Shown here in pieces: positions 9,306 through 18,797 of a stretch of DNA of 64,000 bases. The position numbers and the translations under genes were made by a program. The DNA comes from Spirulina major PCC 6313 (lineage in GTDB: Bacteria > Cyanobacteriota > Cyanobacteriia > Cyanobacteriales > Spirulinaceae): NCBI RefSeq assembly GCF_001890765.1, contig NZ_KV878783.1, positions 3,872,771-3,936,770 of the forward strand, in the 5' to 3' direction. The notes under the pieces were generated by a model. The model was given only the letters and a program-made list of their open reading frames with translations, was not told the origin of the DNA and did no database searches. Every line of letters starts with the position of its first letter. Positions within the stretch are counted from its first letter, which is position 1.

Positions 9306-11474
9306 TTATTGATAACTCTCCGTCTTAACGGAGTGGGGATTCTCGTTTCTAGAACCCGTGGGCAATCCAGGGGCAGTGGTGTGGGCGGTGTCATTCCCAT
9401 TCATTACCACGGGAACAGTGAGTTCAAAGTAAAATTGGTGGCTCTGTCCGGCGGTGGTGATCTGGAGTTGGCTGTCCATCAAGATCAGCAGTTGGCGGCT
9501 GATGATGAGACCAAGATCATTAGCGAGGAGGTCGGGGAGGCGATCGCGCATCGGCTCCGCTGAAACAACCATCGTTGGGTAGTGCTGCGGTTCCAGTTCA
9601 ATCCCCCGATCATCCAGGTGAAACCGGAGGGTAATCTGAGGGGTGGAATCTTGGGACTGTTCTCCACGCTGTCGCCAGTCTCGGCCCTCCAACCCCAGCA
9701 CCTCCGTCACCGAAAAATAGACAGTGCCACGGGTAATCACCTTCACCGCACTACTCACCACATTAACCAATACTTGCTGAAGTCGCCGTTCATCCACGGA
9801 AATGGCAATGGGCAAGGTGGCGGGCCCATAGGACACAAACTCTAACCCCTTGTGAGCCGTGTGCATCTGCAAGAGGGCGGAGAGTTCGCTTAAAAAAGAG
9901 GCTAGGTTTGTGGTGCGGGGTTCTAAGTCGAGTTGATGGGCGGTAATTTGAGCGAGATCCAGGGTGGTATTGATTAAGCCCAGGAGGTTAACGCCACAGT
10001 TGTAAATGGTTTGGAGGGTGTGTTGCTGTTGGGGCGAGAGGGTGGCATCCTGTTGCAAGGTTTGGGTATGGCTGAGGATAGCGTTGAGGGGAGTGCAAAA
10101 GTCATGGGTCATGCTGGCGAAAAATTCGCTTTTGGCCTGGCTGGCCTGTTCGGCGATTTCTTTGGCGGCGGCGAGTTCGGCGGTGCGCTCCGCCACCCGT
10201 TTTTCCAAGTTGAGGAACGAAATGCGCAATTGTTTCGCCATTTGGTTAAAGCTGGCGGCGAGGGTGCGAACTTCGCGGGTGGGGTAGTGGGGTGAAACGG
10301 TGGGGGTGAAATCGCCGCTGGCGAGGCGTTGGGCGGCGAGGTTGAGGTGAGCAATGGGGGCGGCAATGGTGCGAGCGGTGAGAATGCCGAGGAGGGCAGC
10401 GATCGCTAATGCAATTCCACAAAGCACAATGGTATTACGGGTGTTGGCATTGATTTGGGCCATAAAATCCGATTCCGGCATCACCACCACAATCAGCCAA
10501 TCGAGACTATCCCCCACAGCAATCGGCACAACCTGGACAAACTGCCGTTCGCCCGCCAAGTCATAGGTAAAGCGCAGCGGCGCGTTGAGGGTCAAGGTAC
10601 TACCCACCTGTCTGATTAATTCGTCGGTGGTCTTTTGAATACTGGGCTGGCTGCTGCGACGTGCCGCCAGTCGTTGCGATTCATCCTCTGGAGTTTGGGC
10701 CTCAATTAACGGTTTTTCCTCCGTTGATGAACCGATCAATGATCCGGACGATTGCTCCAGGATGAAGGTGGTGCCATGGGATGAACCGGGCACAGAGCGC
10801 AGAAAATCACTAATGCCCTTGAGCATATAGTCCACCCCCAGCACCCCTAAGGGACGACCTGCATTATCAAAAATGGGATGGGTGGCCGAGATTCCGAGCT
10901 TGCCATCAACGAAAAGATAAACCTCTTGCCAATCCGGTTGACGACGGGCGATCGCATCTTGATACCAATCCCGCTGCCGGGGATCATAATTAGGCTCACT
11001 TTTGAGAAACTCTGTCCGTTGCCCTTGACTATTCGTTTTCCAAATTTGAAAACTTCCCGGTTGGAAATTCGCGGTCATTTCTAACGTCAAGCCGTCCTGT
11101 TCTCGCCCTGCCCCCACATATCCCCCTTGCTCACTGCCGAAATAGATATATTGCACCGATTCATAAACCCTGATTTGTTGCCAAAAACGGCGGGCGAGTT
11201 CTTGAGGATTATCGGCTGTTAAGACATCTAATCGAAATGATTCGGCATTGAAGGCATTAATTTCAACGGGCTTTTCTAAATAGTTTTCAAGGTGTTGTTG
11301 GATGCGATCGCTCACTTCACCCTGAAGTTGTTCCGCTAGCTCATGAACTGCTTTTTCACCATTTCTTAAGGAAAACCATCCCGTCAAACCAACAGCGATT
11401 AAAATCTCGATTAAAAATGGAACAATCAATGAAAATCGGAGCGATAATCCTCGTGAGGGTAGTAGCTGGGGCAT
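9306..11474 (-). CDS. Cache-HAMP histidine kinase-like sensor with degenerate ATP-binding domain
   Basis: A 722-residue membrane sensor. TM1 is at ~13-35, an extracytoplasmic Cache-type sensing region at ~40-340 (with [15 protein letters not shown] and GVLGVDYML), TM2 at ~347-368, then HAMP (~369-421), a coiled linker and a dimerisation/phosphoacceptor helix with H457 in [15 protein letters not shown]. The catalytic domain (~555-700) has lost key ATP-site residues: the N-box asparagine is S575 in [10 protein letters not shown], the G1 DxGxG motif reads DDRGIELE, and G2 reads NDLGLIIS. It therefore may not phosphorylate itself and may act as a scaffold or be phosphorylated by a partner. No response regulator is adjacent. 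Confidence 0.85.
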   Translation of the reverse strand: MPQLLPSRGLSLRFSLIVPFLIEILIAVGLTGWFSLRNGEKAVHELAEQLQGEVSDRIQQHLENYLEKPVEINAFNAESFRLDVLTADNPQELARRFWQQIRVYESVQYIYFGSEQGGYVGAGREQDGLTLEMTANFQPGSFQIWKTNSQGQRTEFLKSEPNYDPRQRDWYQDAIARRQPDWQEVYLFVDGKLGISATHPIFDNAGRPLGVLGVDYMLKGISDFLRSVPGSSHGTTFILEQSSGSLIGSSTEEKPLIEAQTPEDESQRLAARRSSQPSIQKTTDELIRQVGSTLTLNAPLRFTYDLAGERQFVQVVPIAVGDSLDWLIVVVMPESDFMAQINANTRNTIVLCGIALAIAALLGILTARTIAAPIAHLNLAAQRLASGDFTPTVSPHYPTREVRTLAASFNQMAKQLRISFLNLEKRVAERTAELAAAKEIAEQASQAKSEFFASMTHDFCTPLNAILSHTQTLQQDATLSPQQQHTLQTIYNCGVNLLGLINTTLDLAQITAHQLDLEPRTTNLASFLSELSALLQMHTAHKGLEFVSYGPATLPIAISVDERRLQQVLVNVVSSAVKVITRGTVYFSVTEVLGLEGRDWRQRGEQSQDSTPQITLRFHLDDRGIELEPQHYPTMVVSAEPMRDRLPDLLANDLGLIISRQLLILMDSQLQITTAGQSHQFYFELTVPVVMNGNDTAHTTAPGLPTGSRNENPHSVKTESYQ

Positions 11475-11700
11475 GGTTTTAATCGTTAAATATCCGCAAT
11501 TTAGGCATCAATCTATCCCTCATCCTGAATGATTAAATTCAGTTGCACTGAAAACGTCTGCTGTTGGGGCTATTTTAGGATTATATTGTAGTGATTTTAG
11601 GACTATTCTGCGGTATGTTCAGAGTGAACAGAATCAATCTAACGGGAAGAATAGAACGATCCGCAAAAATACTTGCAGTTTACGGATAATGCTGATCCCC

Positions 11701-11832
11701 GGTGAACTGACAAAATTAGCCAGATCCCGGCAAGCCCTCACCCTAGGGGAGAGGGAACTGGAAAAATGGATCGGCTCCCCTTGCCCTCTGGGAGGTTGGG
11801 GGTGAGGGCGATCAACTTTTGTCAATCAACCA
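11701..11832. repeat. MITE-like element, GGTTGACTGACAAAATT family, copy 1
   Basis: Ends are imperfect inverted repeats: GGTGAACTGACAAAATTAGC on the left and the reverse complement of TTTTGTCAATCAACC on the right. The interior holds GCCCTCACCCT...GAGGGAACTGGAAAAATGGATCGG and GGGGGTGAGGGC. An inverted copy lies at 57247-57359 and a partial one at 29682-29730. It has no coding capacity. Confidence 0.75.
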
Positions 11833-11995
11833 GTGCTGATCCATCACGTGCAAATGTTGACCTAGTGGACAGTCAAATGTTTATTGACGGATAGCCAAAG
11901 TCCACAATTCTTGCCTGGAGGCTTTTGCAGAAATAATTTACCCGTCACTGTCTTTTTGACTCAGCACTAGCCTGCATTGGCTTTCCCGGATCAGG

Positions 11996-12178
11996 GCAGC
12001 GAGCTAGAAGCTCGCACTACAGAGGATGACAGCAATGGGAGGGTGAGCCTCTGGCTCACTCCTGCTATCGAGAATGCATAGGTGTGCTATCGTTTGGCTC
12101 CCCCGGATCAGGGCAGCGAGCTAGAAGCTCGCACGACACAAGCTCAACGCAATGGTAGTGTGAGCCTCCCGCTCACTG
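11996..12178. repeat. Two tandem copies of the two-hairpin repeat
   Basis: Copies at 11996-12060 and 12113-12178, each with GCGAGCTAGAAGCTCGC followed by a GTGAGCC...GGCTCAC or GTGAGCCTCCCGCTCAC hairpin. Both are preceded by CCCGGATCAGG, so the duplication unit (about 117 bp) includes flanking DNA. It lies downstream of opcA's stop, at the end of the pentose-phosphate operon. Confidence 0.85.
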
Positions 12179-12251
12179 ATCCAACATTTGACCCCAATCC
12201 TCTCATGTAGGGGATACACGATGGATTGAGGATCAGGAGTGCGATCGCGCC

Positions 12252-13640
12252 TTAATGTTCCGTTAAGTCATCCGGGGCCAACTGCAAAATCTTATGGGTC
12301 AGCAGCATACTCTCGTTGTAAAGCACCTCTTGCCCCCAGCGTTGCAACTGTTGGCCCAAAAGCTGCTCTGTCTTTTGATCGGTGAGAGACGACACTTGAT
12401 TAATCCGCAGGGATTGCGCACCGCCCCCAGCTTCCATCCGCATACAGCCCGTCGTTTCCGAACAAAGCACCGTCCCACAATCCGCCTTCGGGTTACTCGA
12501 AGCTAATTTGAGACTAATTAAATCCCCCGGAATCTCGCCCCAGTCCGCCGTTGGAATGCCGGCGAGTTCCACTTCAACGGTGCGGTTATGTTTCCCCGTC
12601 AGTTGAATCCGGCGAATATCATAATCACCGCCCTCGTAGTGGTAGCTCACCGGAGTCCATTGCAAGCGACTGGCCAACCACCCCAAAAACATTAACGCCT
12701 GGGAAGGATTGCCTTTTTCGTAGTCGATCACCACTTGATCCACTTCCCAAATATGGTTACGGCGTTCCGGGGGATCAAAGGCCTCGGCACTCAACTCTTG
12801 CCAAGGGGCTAACCGCCGCCAGTTCAGATCCGCAATCACCAAACGTTGATCAATGAGTTGCCCCAAGTTTTCTAAGTCCGCTTCCGGGTGACTGAAGCTG
12901 CTTGAATCCACAATTAAGCTGTCGCAGTCTTGGGTGAGACGTTCAAAGAGGTCAAAGTCTAGGTGTGGGGTCGCTTTCCACCAGATAAATTTCGGGAGGT
13001 CTTGGATCATCAACGCGGAGATCACACCGCCGATCCGTTCGAGGGCGTTGGCTGTACCGCGCAGGGTGATGTATTCGCAACAGACGAGGGTGCTGCCGCT
13101 GCGTTTTTGAATCGGGCAATAGGCGGAAACTTGGGCGGTGACCCCTTCATCCTCACCGACGGTGGGACAGAGGGTAATGATCCGGCAGGGGTTGGAGGCA
13201 GCGATCGCATCCGCAATCCCCACCCCCTCCAAATCCGGCGCATATTGGGCCGCCGTGCGCAAATTTTCCGGCGTTTGCTTATCACGAGCGATCAACTGAC
13301 TAAACTCCGCCTGGAGTCGCTTGACCAAGGCCTGATCTGCTTGGCCCGTCACCTCAAACCCATAGGACTTTTGCGCCGCTTTAATCGCCGCTTTCGTCCG
13401 CGCCCCATTAATCCCGTCAATGGGCCCCGTATAAAACCCCAATGCCGACAAATAATGCTGCGTCCCGTCCGGCTCATAGACCAGAAAACTAAACGTCGTC
13501 GCCCGTGTGGCCGCGACACCGTCCTCACCTGTGGCATAACTTTGCCAGATTTCCCGTAAGGATGCCTCAATTTCATCAATCGAGACATCTTTCGGAGCCT
13601 GAAGCGGAACTAACGGAGGGGAAGAGGTCTGCATAATCAT
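12252..13640 (-). CDS. opcA: OpcA, glucose-6-phosphate dehydrogenase assembly/activator protein
   Basis: OpcA is the cyanobacterial protein needed for assembly and full activity of glucose-6-phosphate dehydrogenase, and is a known target of thioredoxin control. This 462-residue protein starts VPLQAPKDVSIDEIEASLRE. Residues ~62-113 (LGFYTGPIDGINGARTKAAI) resemble a peptidoglycan-binding-1 type helical module. The OpcA core follows: ASNPCRIITLCP, LPKFIWWKATPHLDFDLFER and LVIADLNWRRLAPWQEL. Several cysteines (for example in CCEYITLRG, ADCGTVLCSETTGC) could serve redox control. It is the last gene of fbp-tal-zwf-opcA, 130 bp after zwf. ATG at 13634 is an alternative start. Confidence 0.95.
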   Translation of the reverse strand: MIMQTSSPPLVPLQAPKDVSIDEIEASLREIWQSYATGEDGVAATRATTFSFLVYEPDGTQHYLSALGFYTGPIDGINGARTKAAIKAAQKSYGFEVTGQADQALVKRLQAEFSQLIARDKQTPENLRTAAQYAPDLEGVGIADAIAASNPCRIITLCPTVGEDEGVTAQVSAYCPIQKRSGSTLVCCEYITLRGTANALERIGGVISALMIQDLPKFIWWKATPHLDFDLFERLTQDCDSLIVDSSSFSHPEADLENLGQLIDQRLVIADLNWRRLAPWQELSAEAFDPPERRNHIWEVDQVVIDYEKGNPSQALMFLGWLASRLQWTPVSYHYEGGDYDIRRIQLTGKHNRTVEVELAGIPTADWGEIPGDLISLKLASSNPKADCGTVLCSETTGCMRMEAGGGAQSLRINQVSSLTDQKTEQLLGQQLQRWGQEVLYNESMLLTHKILQLAPDDLTEH

Positions 13641-13770
13641 GATCCCTATCGGTTTTCAAACAGTGAATAGTGAACAAACAAGACAAAACAGAATTGGGTC
13701 GGGTGAACATTACCCACGAGAGCACAGGCCAAGAAATAACAGAAGGCGGGCCATTACCCACCAGAGTGAT

Positions 13771-15300
13771 TTACAACCTGCGCCAATGACGGCCATCCCG
13801 GTTCATCAACAATTCCGCTTCCGGCGGCTGCCAGGTTCCCGCCTCATATTGAGGAATCGTACTCGGATCGGCCGGTGCTTCCCACGCACTCAAGGCAGGC
13901 GTAACCACACGCCATGCTTCCTCGACTTCATCAGCGCGGGTAAACAGGGTTTGATCCCCCAACATCGCATCCAATAACAGGCGGTGATAGGCATCAGCGG
14001 TTTGCATCCCAAAGGACGAGCCATAGCTGAAATCCATATCCACCGTCCGCGTCCGCAAGTCCGGCCCCGGCATCTTCGCTTCAAACCGCAGCGCGATCCC
14101 CTCATTGGGTTGAATCCGCATCGCTAAGATATTTTGGTTCGCCTGTTGAGCAGCGGATTTAAAAATGAGCAACGGCACTTCTTTAAATTGGATCGCAATT
14201 TCCGTCACCTTCTTCGGCAATCGCTTCCCGGTGCGGAGGTAGAACGGCACCCCCTTCCACCGCCAATTGTCGATCATCAACTTCATGGCCACAAAGGTGG
14301 GATTCAGGGATTCGGGGTTGACGTTGGCTTCTTCGCGATAGCCCGGAATCGGTTGGCCCTTCATCCAACCGGCACTATATTGCCCGCGAATCGCCGATCG
14401 CTCCAAATTATGCACATCCGCCAAATGCATCGCCTGCAACACCTTCACCTTCTCGTTGCGGATTGCGTCCGCTTCGAGGGAGTTGGGCGGCTCCATGGCG
14501 GTAATCGCCAAAATTTGCATCAGGTGGTTTTGCACCATATCCCGCAACGCCCCGGAGGTTTCGTAATAGCCGGCCCGGTCTTCTACGCCCACGGTTTCCG
14601 CTACGGTGATTTGCACATGATCGACAAATTGCCGATTCCAGAGCGGCTCAAAAATGGCGTTGGCAAAGCGAAATACGAGGATATTCTGTACGGTTTCTTT
14701 GCCGAGGTAATGGTCAATCCGGTAGACCTGTTCTTCGCGGCAGACTTCTTGGACGACACGGTTAAGGGATTTGGCAGTGCCGAGATCTTTCCCAAAGGGT
14801 TTTTCAATCACGACGCGGGTTTTCACGGGGTCGCTAATCATCCCGGCGGCTCCGAGGTTGCGGAGACCGGGTTTAAAAAAGCCCGGTGAGACGGCAAGGT
14901 AAAAGACGCGATTGCCCCGTGTTTTCCGGGTTTCGTCGAGTTCAGCGAGGAAGGTTTTCAGTTTTTGGTAGCTGTCTTGCTGATCCATGTTGCCGGAGCA
15001 GTAGAAGAGGCCCTTGGCGAAGTCTTCCCAGGCTTCTTCACTGCCGATCCCAGTGCCGAATTGCTCAACGCCTTCGCGCATCTGTTCCCGAAAATAGTCA
15101 TGGCTCCATTCCCGGCGGGCAACGCCGACAATGGTCACTTCTGGGGGTAGTCGGCGTTCCTGCTTGAGTTGATAGAGGGCGGGAACGAGTTTGCGCTGGG
15201 TGAGATCGCCCGAAGCTCCGAAGATCGTGATGATTAAGGGTTCGGGGGTGCGTTCTTGTTGCAGTCCGATGCGCAGGGGATTGTCAAGTAATGTAACCAT
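13771..15300 (-). CDS. zwf: Glucose-6-phosphate 1-dehydrogenase
   Basis: First enzyme of the oxidative pentose phosphate pathway: glucose 6-phosphate plus NADP+ to 6-phosphogluconolactone plus NADPH, the main dark source of NADPH in cyanobacteria. The protein has 509 residues, a normal length. Dinucleotide binding is shown by [13 protein letters not shown] (G28-L38). EKPFG (166-170) and the signature RIDHYLGKE (194-202), with the substrate-binding lysine and catalytic histidine region, are intact. The start ATG at 15300 gives [12 protein letters not shown] as in other cyanobacterial Zwf. It lies 65 bp after tal and 130 bp before opcA on the same strand. Confidence 0.97.
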   Translation of the reverse strand: MVTLLDNPLRIGLQQERTPEPLIITIFGASGDLTQRKLVPALYQLKQERRLPPEVTIVGVARREWSHDYFREQMREGVEQFGTGIGSEEAWEDFAKGLFYCSGNMDQQDSYQKLKTFLAELDETRKTRGNRVFYLAVSPGFFKPGLRNLGAAGMISDPVKTRVVIEKPFGKDLGTAKSLNRVVQEVCREEQVYRIDHYLGKETVQNILVFRFANAIFEPLWNRQFVDHVQITVAETVGVEDRAGYYETSGALRDMVQNHLMQILAITAMEPPNSLEADAIRNEKVKVLQAMHLADVHNLERSAIRGQYSAGWMKGQPIPGYREEANVNPESLNPTFVAMKLMIDNWRWKGVPFYLRTGKRLPKKVTEIAIQFKEVPLLIFKSAAQQANQNILAMRIQPNEGIALRFEAKMPGPDLRTRTVDMDFSYGSSFGMQTADAYHRLLLDAMLGDQTLFTRADEVEEAWRVVTPALSAWEAPADPSTIPQYEAGTWQPPEAELLMNRDGRHWRRL

Positions 15301-15365
15301 GCTGATTGGGATGGATGGGACGGGGGAGGGTGGGCGGGAGGAGACGAATCTCCCGCCGCGCCGGG

Positions 15366-16517
15366 TTAGGGGACGGGGGCAAGCTGATCAACTTTGGCAG
15401 CGAGGGAATCCATCAGGGATTCAAAGGGTTTGACGAATTTGTCGATGCCTTCGGCTAAGAGTTCGTCCATGACGGCATCAAGGTCGATCGCCACGTCGGG
15501 ATCGGCAAGGGTCGCGATCGCACCTTCGGCCGTGCTTAAGTCCGTTTCGATCCGGTTCGCCGGGTCGCAGTGGTCGGCGCAGGCTTCGATGGTGTTGGGG
15601 GGCAGGGTGTTGACGGTGTTGGGCCCGACGAGTTCATCCACGTACATCACATCGCTGTAGGTGGGGTTTTTGGTGCTGGTGCTGGCCCAAAGCAGGCGTT
15701 GCACAGTCGCGCCTTGCGCTACGAGGGCTTGCCAGCGATCGCTACTGAAAATCTCTTTGTATTTTTGATAGGCGATCTTGGCATTGGCGATCGCAATTTT
15801 GCCCTTCAATCCCTGCAATTTCGCTGCGGTGGCCTCATCCACCCCAGCGGCAAGTTTGGCATCAAGGCGATCGTCAATATTGCTATCGATCCGGCTGAGG
15901 AAGAAACTCGCCACAGACTTAATCGAGCCAATCTCGTGGCCCGCTGCGGCCCGCTGTTCAAGACCCGCAATATAAGCCCACGCCGTCTCAATGTAGCTCT
16001 GCACCGAAAAGAGCAGCGTCACATTGACACTGATCCCCGCTGCGATCGTCGCCGTCACGGCGGGCAACCCTTCCGGCGTGCCAGGGATTTTGATCATCAC
16101 ATTCTCGCGGCCGATCGCCTCGGCATAGCGCCGGGCCTCGCGGATGGTGGTGTCGGTATCTTTGGCGATCGTCGGCGGGACTTCAATACTCACATAGCCG
16201 TCTTGACCCTCCGTGGCATCATAGACCGGCTTGAAAATATCGCAGGCGGCTCGAATATCGTCAAACACAAGGGATTCATAAATCTCCGTGATTGATTTTC
16301 CGGCTTTGATCCCCGCCGCAATATCCGCGTCGTAGATTTTGTTGCCCGCGATCGCTTTTTCAAAAATAGCCGGATTAGAGGTAATCCCACAGATGCCCCG
16401 TGAGGCAATCAACTCCTTAAGCTGCCCGGATGCGATTAAATCTCGGCTGAGATTATCCATCCAGATACTTTGGCCATAGTCTTTAGCGATCGCCAAAATA
16501 GGGTTAGTAATGGTCAT
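15366..16517 (-). CDS. tal: Transaldolase
   Basis: Transfers a dihydroxyacetone unit from sedoheptulose 7-phosphate to glyceraldehyde 3-phosphate, linking the oxidative pentose phosphate pathway to glycolysis. ATG at 16517 ([10 protein letters not shown]) is chosen over 16538 because AGGAG sits about ten bases upstream of it; it gives 383 residues. [13 protein letters not shown] (~44-56) and the Schiff-base lysine K143 in [11 protein letters not shown] are intact, as is SVNVTLLFS. This is the longer transaldolase type. It lies between fbp (88 bp) and zwf (65 bp), as expected for the cyanobacterial OPP operon. Confidence 0.95.
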   Translation of the reverse strand: MTITNPILAIAKDYGQSIWMDNLSRDLIASGQLKELIASRGICGITSNPAIFEKAIAGNKIYDADIAAGIKAGKSITEIYESLVFDDIRAACDIFKPVYDATEGQDGYVSIEVPPTIAKDTDTTIREARRYAEAIGRENVMIKIPGTPEGLPAVTATIAAGISVNVTLLFSVQSYIETAWAYIAGLEQRAAAGHEIGSIKSVASFFLSRIDSNIDDRLDAKLAAGVDEATAAKLQGLKGKIAIANAKIAYQKYKEIFSSDRWQALVAQGATVQRLLWASTSTKNPTYSDVMYVDELVGPNTVNTLPPNTIEACADHCDPANRIETDLSTAEGAIATLADPDVAIDLDAVMDELLAEGIDKFVKPFESLMDSLAAKVDQLAPVP

Positions 16518-16605
16518 TGGGTCAATACTCCTGGTCATAACAATGCGACATCGATAGTTAAGATCTCTGCGATGGTGTCGAACAGAGAATCGTTAAACTC
16601 TGAAA

Positions 16606-17673
16606 TTACGGGCGATCGCGGTTCGCCCGATCTTGAATAAAAGATTCCACTAACTGCACATCCTCCTGGGAACCGATGATCAGCGGTGTGCGTTGATGTA
16701 ATTCACTGGGAACCACATCCATCAATGGGCCGAGTCCAGTGCTGGCTCGTCCCCCTGCCTGCTCAATCAAGTAGGCCAAGGGAGCCGATTCATACAGCAA
16801 GCGTAACTTACCATCCGGTTTGCTCCGTGTTCCCGGATACAGAAATACCCCCCCTTGCATTAAGATTCGGTGAATATCTCCCACCAACGCGCCACTGTAG
16901 CGAGCCGTGTATCCTTCATGGCGATGGACGTAGCGAATGTAATCCCGGAGGGAATCTTCCCAGGCCCAGAAATTCCCTTCATTGACGCTGTACACCGGGC
17001 CATGTTCGGGAATCTTGACATATTCCTCCGCGAGAATAAATTCGCCTAAACTGGGGTCGAGGAAGAACGAATGCACCCCATCGCCGACGGAATACACCAG
17101 CACCGTTGCCGGGCCGTAGAGCATATAGCCCGCTGCAATTTGCTTGTGGCCGTTTTGAAGTAGATCCGTGGCTTTGCCATCGAGGTCATCACCTTCCTGC
17201 TGCCGGATTGAGAAAATTGACCCAACATTGAGGTTAATGTCTACATTGGAGGAGCCATCAATGGGGTCGTAAAGTAGGGTGTAGCGACCAATGGGGCAGT
17301 TTTCCGGAATGTAGTAGGGGTCTTCCATTTCTTCCGAGGCGAGGCGACAGATCAGGCCACTCTGCTTGAACACGGAGATAAACACCTCATTGGCATACCA
17401 ATCCATCCGCTTGACGGATTCACCTTGGACATTCACATCACCGGTAAACCCCAAAGCATTAGCCATGAGTCCGGCCTGACTAAGCCGCCGGGAAATTAAT
17501 TTCGCGGCGAGGCCGAGGCGATTCATGATGGCACTGATGTCTTGGGCTTCGGGGGCCAGTAATGACGAGGCCTTGCCGGTTTTCATCAGTTGCTGAAGCA
17601 CATGGCGAGATAGGGTGGTACAGTCTCGATCGAGAGTCTGATGGGGGGATGTGGAACTTTCTGTTGCGACCAT
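16606..17673 (-). CDS. fbp: Class I fructose-1,6-bisphosphatase
   Basis: Hydrolyses fructose 1,6-bisphosphate to fructose 6-phosphate in the cytosol; as first gene of the OPP operon it is thought to return triose phosphates to hexose phosphate for Zwf. The protein has 355 residues. Metal and phosphate ligands are present: EE at 114-115 in LASEEMEDP, and the class I signature DPIDGSSN (136-143). Substrate-binding [11 protein letters not shown] and FLYPGT are also present. The class II bifunctional FBPase/SBPase is a different family. No gene lies within 500 bp upstream, so the operon promoter should lie in 17674-18020. Confidence 0.96.
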   Translation of the reverse strand: MVATESSTSPHQTLDRDCTTLSRHVLQQLMKTGKASSLLAPEAQDISAIMNRLGLAAKLISRRLSQAGLMANALGFTGDVNVQGESVKRMDWYANEVFISVFKQSGLICRLASEEMEDPYYIPENCPIGRYTLLYDPIDGSSNVDINLNVGSIFSIRQQEGDDLDGKATDLLQNGHKQIAAGYMLYGPATVLVYSVGDGVHSFFLDPSLGEFILAEEYVKIPEHGPVYSVNEGNFWAWEDSLRDYIRYVHRHEGYTARYSGALVGDIHRILMQGGVFLYPGTRSKPDGKLRLLYESAPLAYLIEQAGGRASTGLGPLMDVVPSELHQRTPLIIGSQEDVQLVESFIQDRANRDRP

Positions 17674-18022
17674 GGATGGCCCTCCGTTACAGCCTGAGGA
17701 TAGAAACAGTCCATCGGCCCGCCCTCAACTTAATGGGGGAGAGTTATGGCCTTCTACCTCATGTCCCATGATAGGAAGTCCCTCGGCGAACCCCCACAAG
17801 CTTCATACTCTTTCAAGAAAATTGATGAAGCGATCGCCGTTGTTTAAGGGTTGTCGTAAGAGTCGTGACCGTGTGGAAATCTGGGGATCAAGACGGGGGC
17901 CAGCCCGGTGCAGCGCATTATGCAGCAGGGATGGCGGTGTATTTTTTGGGGGATCTATCTCTGCGATCGCATCTCCTCATCCCGACGATCCATGAAATAC
18001 CCAGCGTCCCAAGGGGTTCAGG
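17674..18022. other. Presumed promoter region of the fbp-tal-zwf-opcA operon
   Basis: About 350 bp upstream of fbp with no credible gene. I could not assign a clear -10/-35 pair or an NtcA site by eye. The far end is bounded by the terminator at 18023-18060. Confidence 0.35.
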
Positions 18023-18060
18023 TTTCAAAAAAAAGGCCGCGATCGTGGCCTTTTTTTGAA
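18023..18060. terminator. Rho-independent terminator (A/T-flanked hairpin)
   Basis: AAAAAAAAGGCCGCGATCGTGGCCTTTTTTTG: a GGCC(G/A)CG-type stem built around a HIP1-like core, with A tract before and T tract after, so it can work in both directions. It lies downstream of the DUF4327 gene and shields the fbp operon promoter. Confidence 0.85.
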
Positions 18061-18179
18061 ATTAAATTGAATTAACTTGCCATGGGATCACATTCGATCA
18101 TTATGGTATTGATGCTTAATGCAGAGATACATTACCACTTCTTATCTATGCAATGGAGTGATCCCAGCATTACAACGCT

Positions 18180-18398
18180 TTAATCTTCATCCCAGGCTTC
18201 CACGAGGAGAATTTCACTGACGGGATCTTGCATCGAAAAGCCAAACTCAAGGAGTTCATGCTTCCAGAAGCTCCAATCGTCGCCGTAGAGGAACGCAATT
18301 TTCCAAATATTATCGCCCGGCTTGAGGATATTGGAATCCACCAATGAGCGCACTTTGCGTTGTAACTTCACCATCGGGTGAGCAACTTGTTGAGTCAT
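18180..18398 (-). CDS. DUF4327 family small protein
   Basis: A 72-residue protein starting MTQQVAHPMVKLQRKVRSLV. The pattern of a basic helix, then IWKIAFLYGDDWSFWKHELLEF and the acidic tail EAWDED, agrees with the cyanobacterial DUF4327 family, which has no known function. It is soluble and has no signal peptide. It stands alone: a terminator lies 120 bp downstream (18023-18060) and a MITE-like element upstream. Family assignment is from memory of the pattern and could be wrong. Confidence 0.75.
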   Translation of the reverse strand: MTQQVAHPMVKLQRKVRSLVDSNILKPGDNIWKIAFLYGDDWSFWKHELLEFGFSMQDPVSEILLVEAWDED

Positions 18399-18797
18399 AC
18401 GCTTTCTTTCAGTTTTATTGAGGTAGTGGTTTTAAATGTTGTCCTGTTGTCTCCCATGCTGACAATTTTCACGAGGGGGAGACCCTAAAGAAGTGAGGTT
18501 CACTGCATATTTATCTATCTTAAAGTGGTGCCAATGTGCAAGACCTGGGGGTGAAATGACGTAAATGTTTAGATTGTCTTAAGATTTGGGCGATCGCTCC
18601 CAGAGCAACATGACACGTTTTAATTAGTGGATTACGGCGGATTACTAGAGTGCAGTAATAGCGGGAGTTCAAGCCGCCTAACCTACCCTATCATTAAACA
18701 TTATTTTAGCTGTGCCGTAGCCCTACGATCAAGCCAAGCCCCACGTAGTAACTAGCGATCGCATCTCTAGACGTTCGATCAACCACCGGATGCGAGC
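18399..18797. other. Intergenic region with a MITE-like element
   Basis: About 400 bp between the antiporter gene and the DUF4327 gene. It contains copy 2 of the CTAGTGTCGTGACAC element (18607-18722). Nothing else recognisable is seen. Confidence 0.5.
18607..18722. repeat. MITE-like element, CTAGTGTCGTGACAC family, copy 2 (degraded ends)
   Basis: Shares ATGACACGTTTTAATTAGTG, GATTACGGCGGATT and ATTATTTTAGCTGTG with copy 1 (9049-9172), in the same order and strand. The outer CTAGTG is lost on the left side. Confidence 0.65.

Larger units (their letters stand above)
11475..12251. other. Repeat-rich intergenic region
   Basis: About 780 bp without a credible gene between the kinase-like gene and opcA. 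It holds a MITE-like element (11701-11832) and two tandem copies of the two-hairpin repeat (11996-12060, 12113-12178). The kinase promoter should lie in the first ~200 bp. No RNA gene is seen. Confidence 0.6.
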
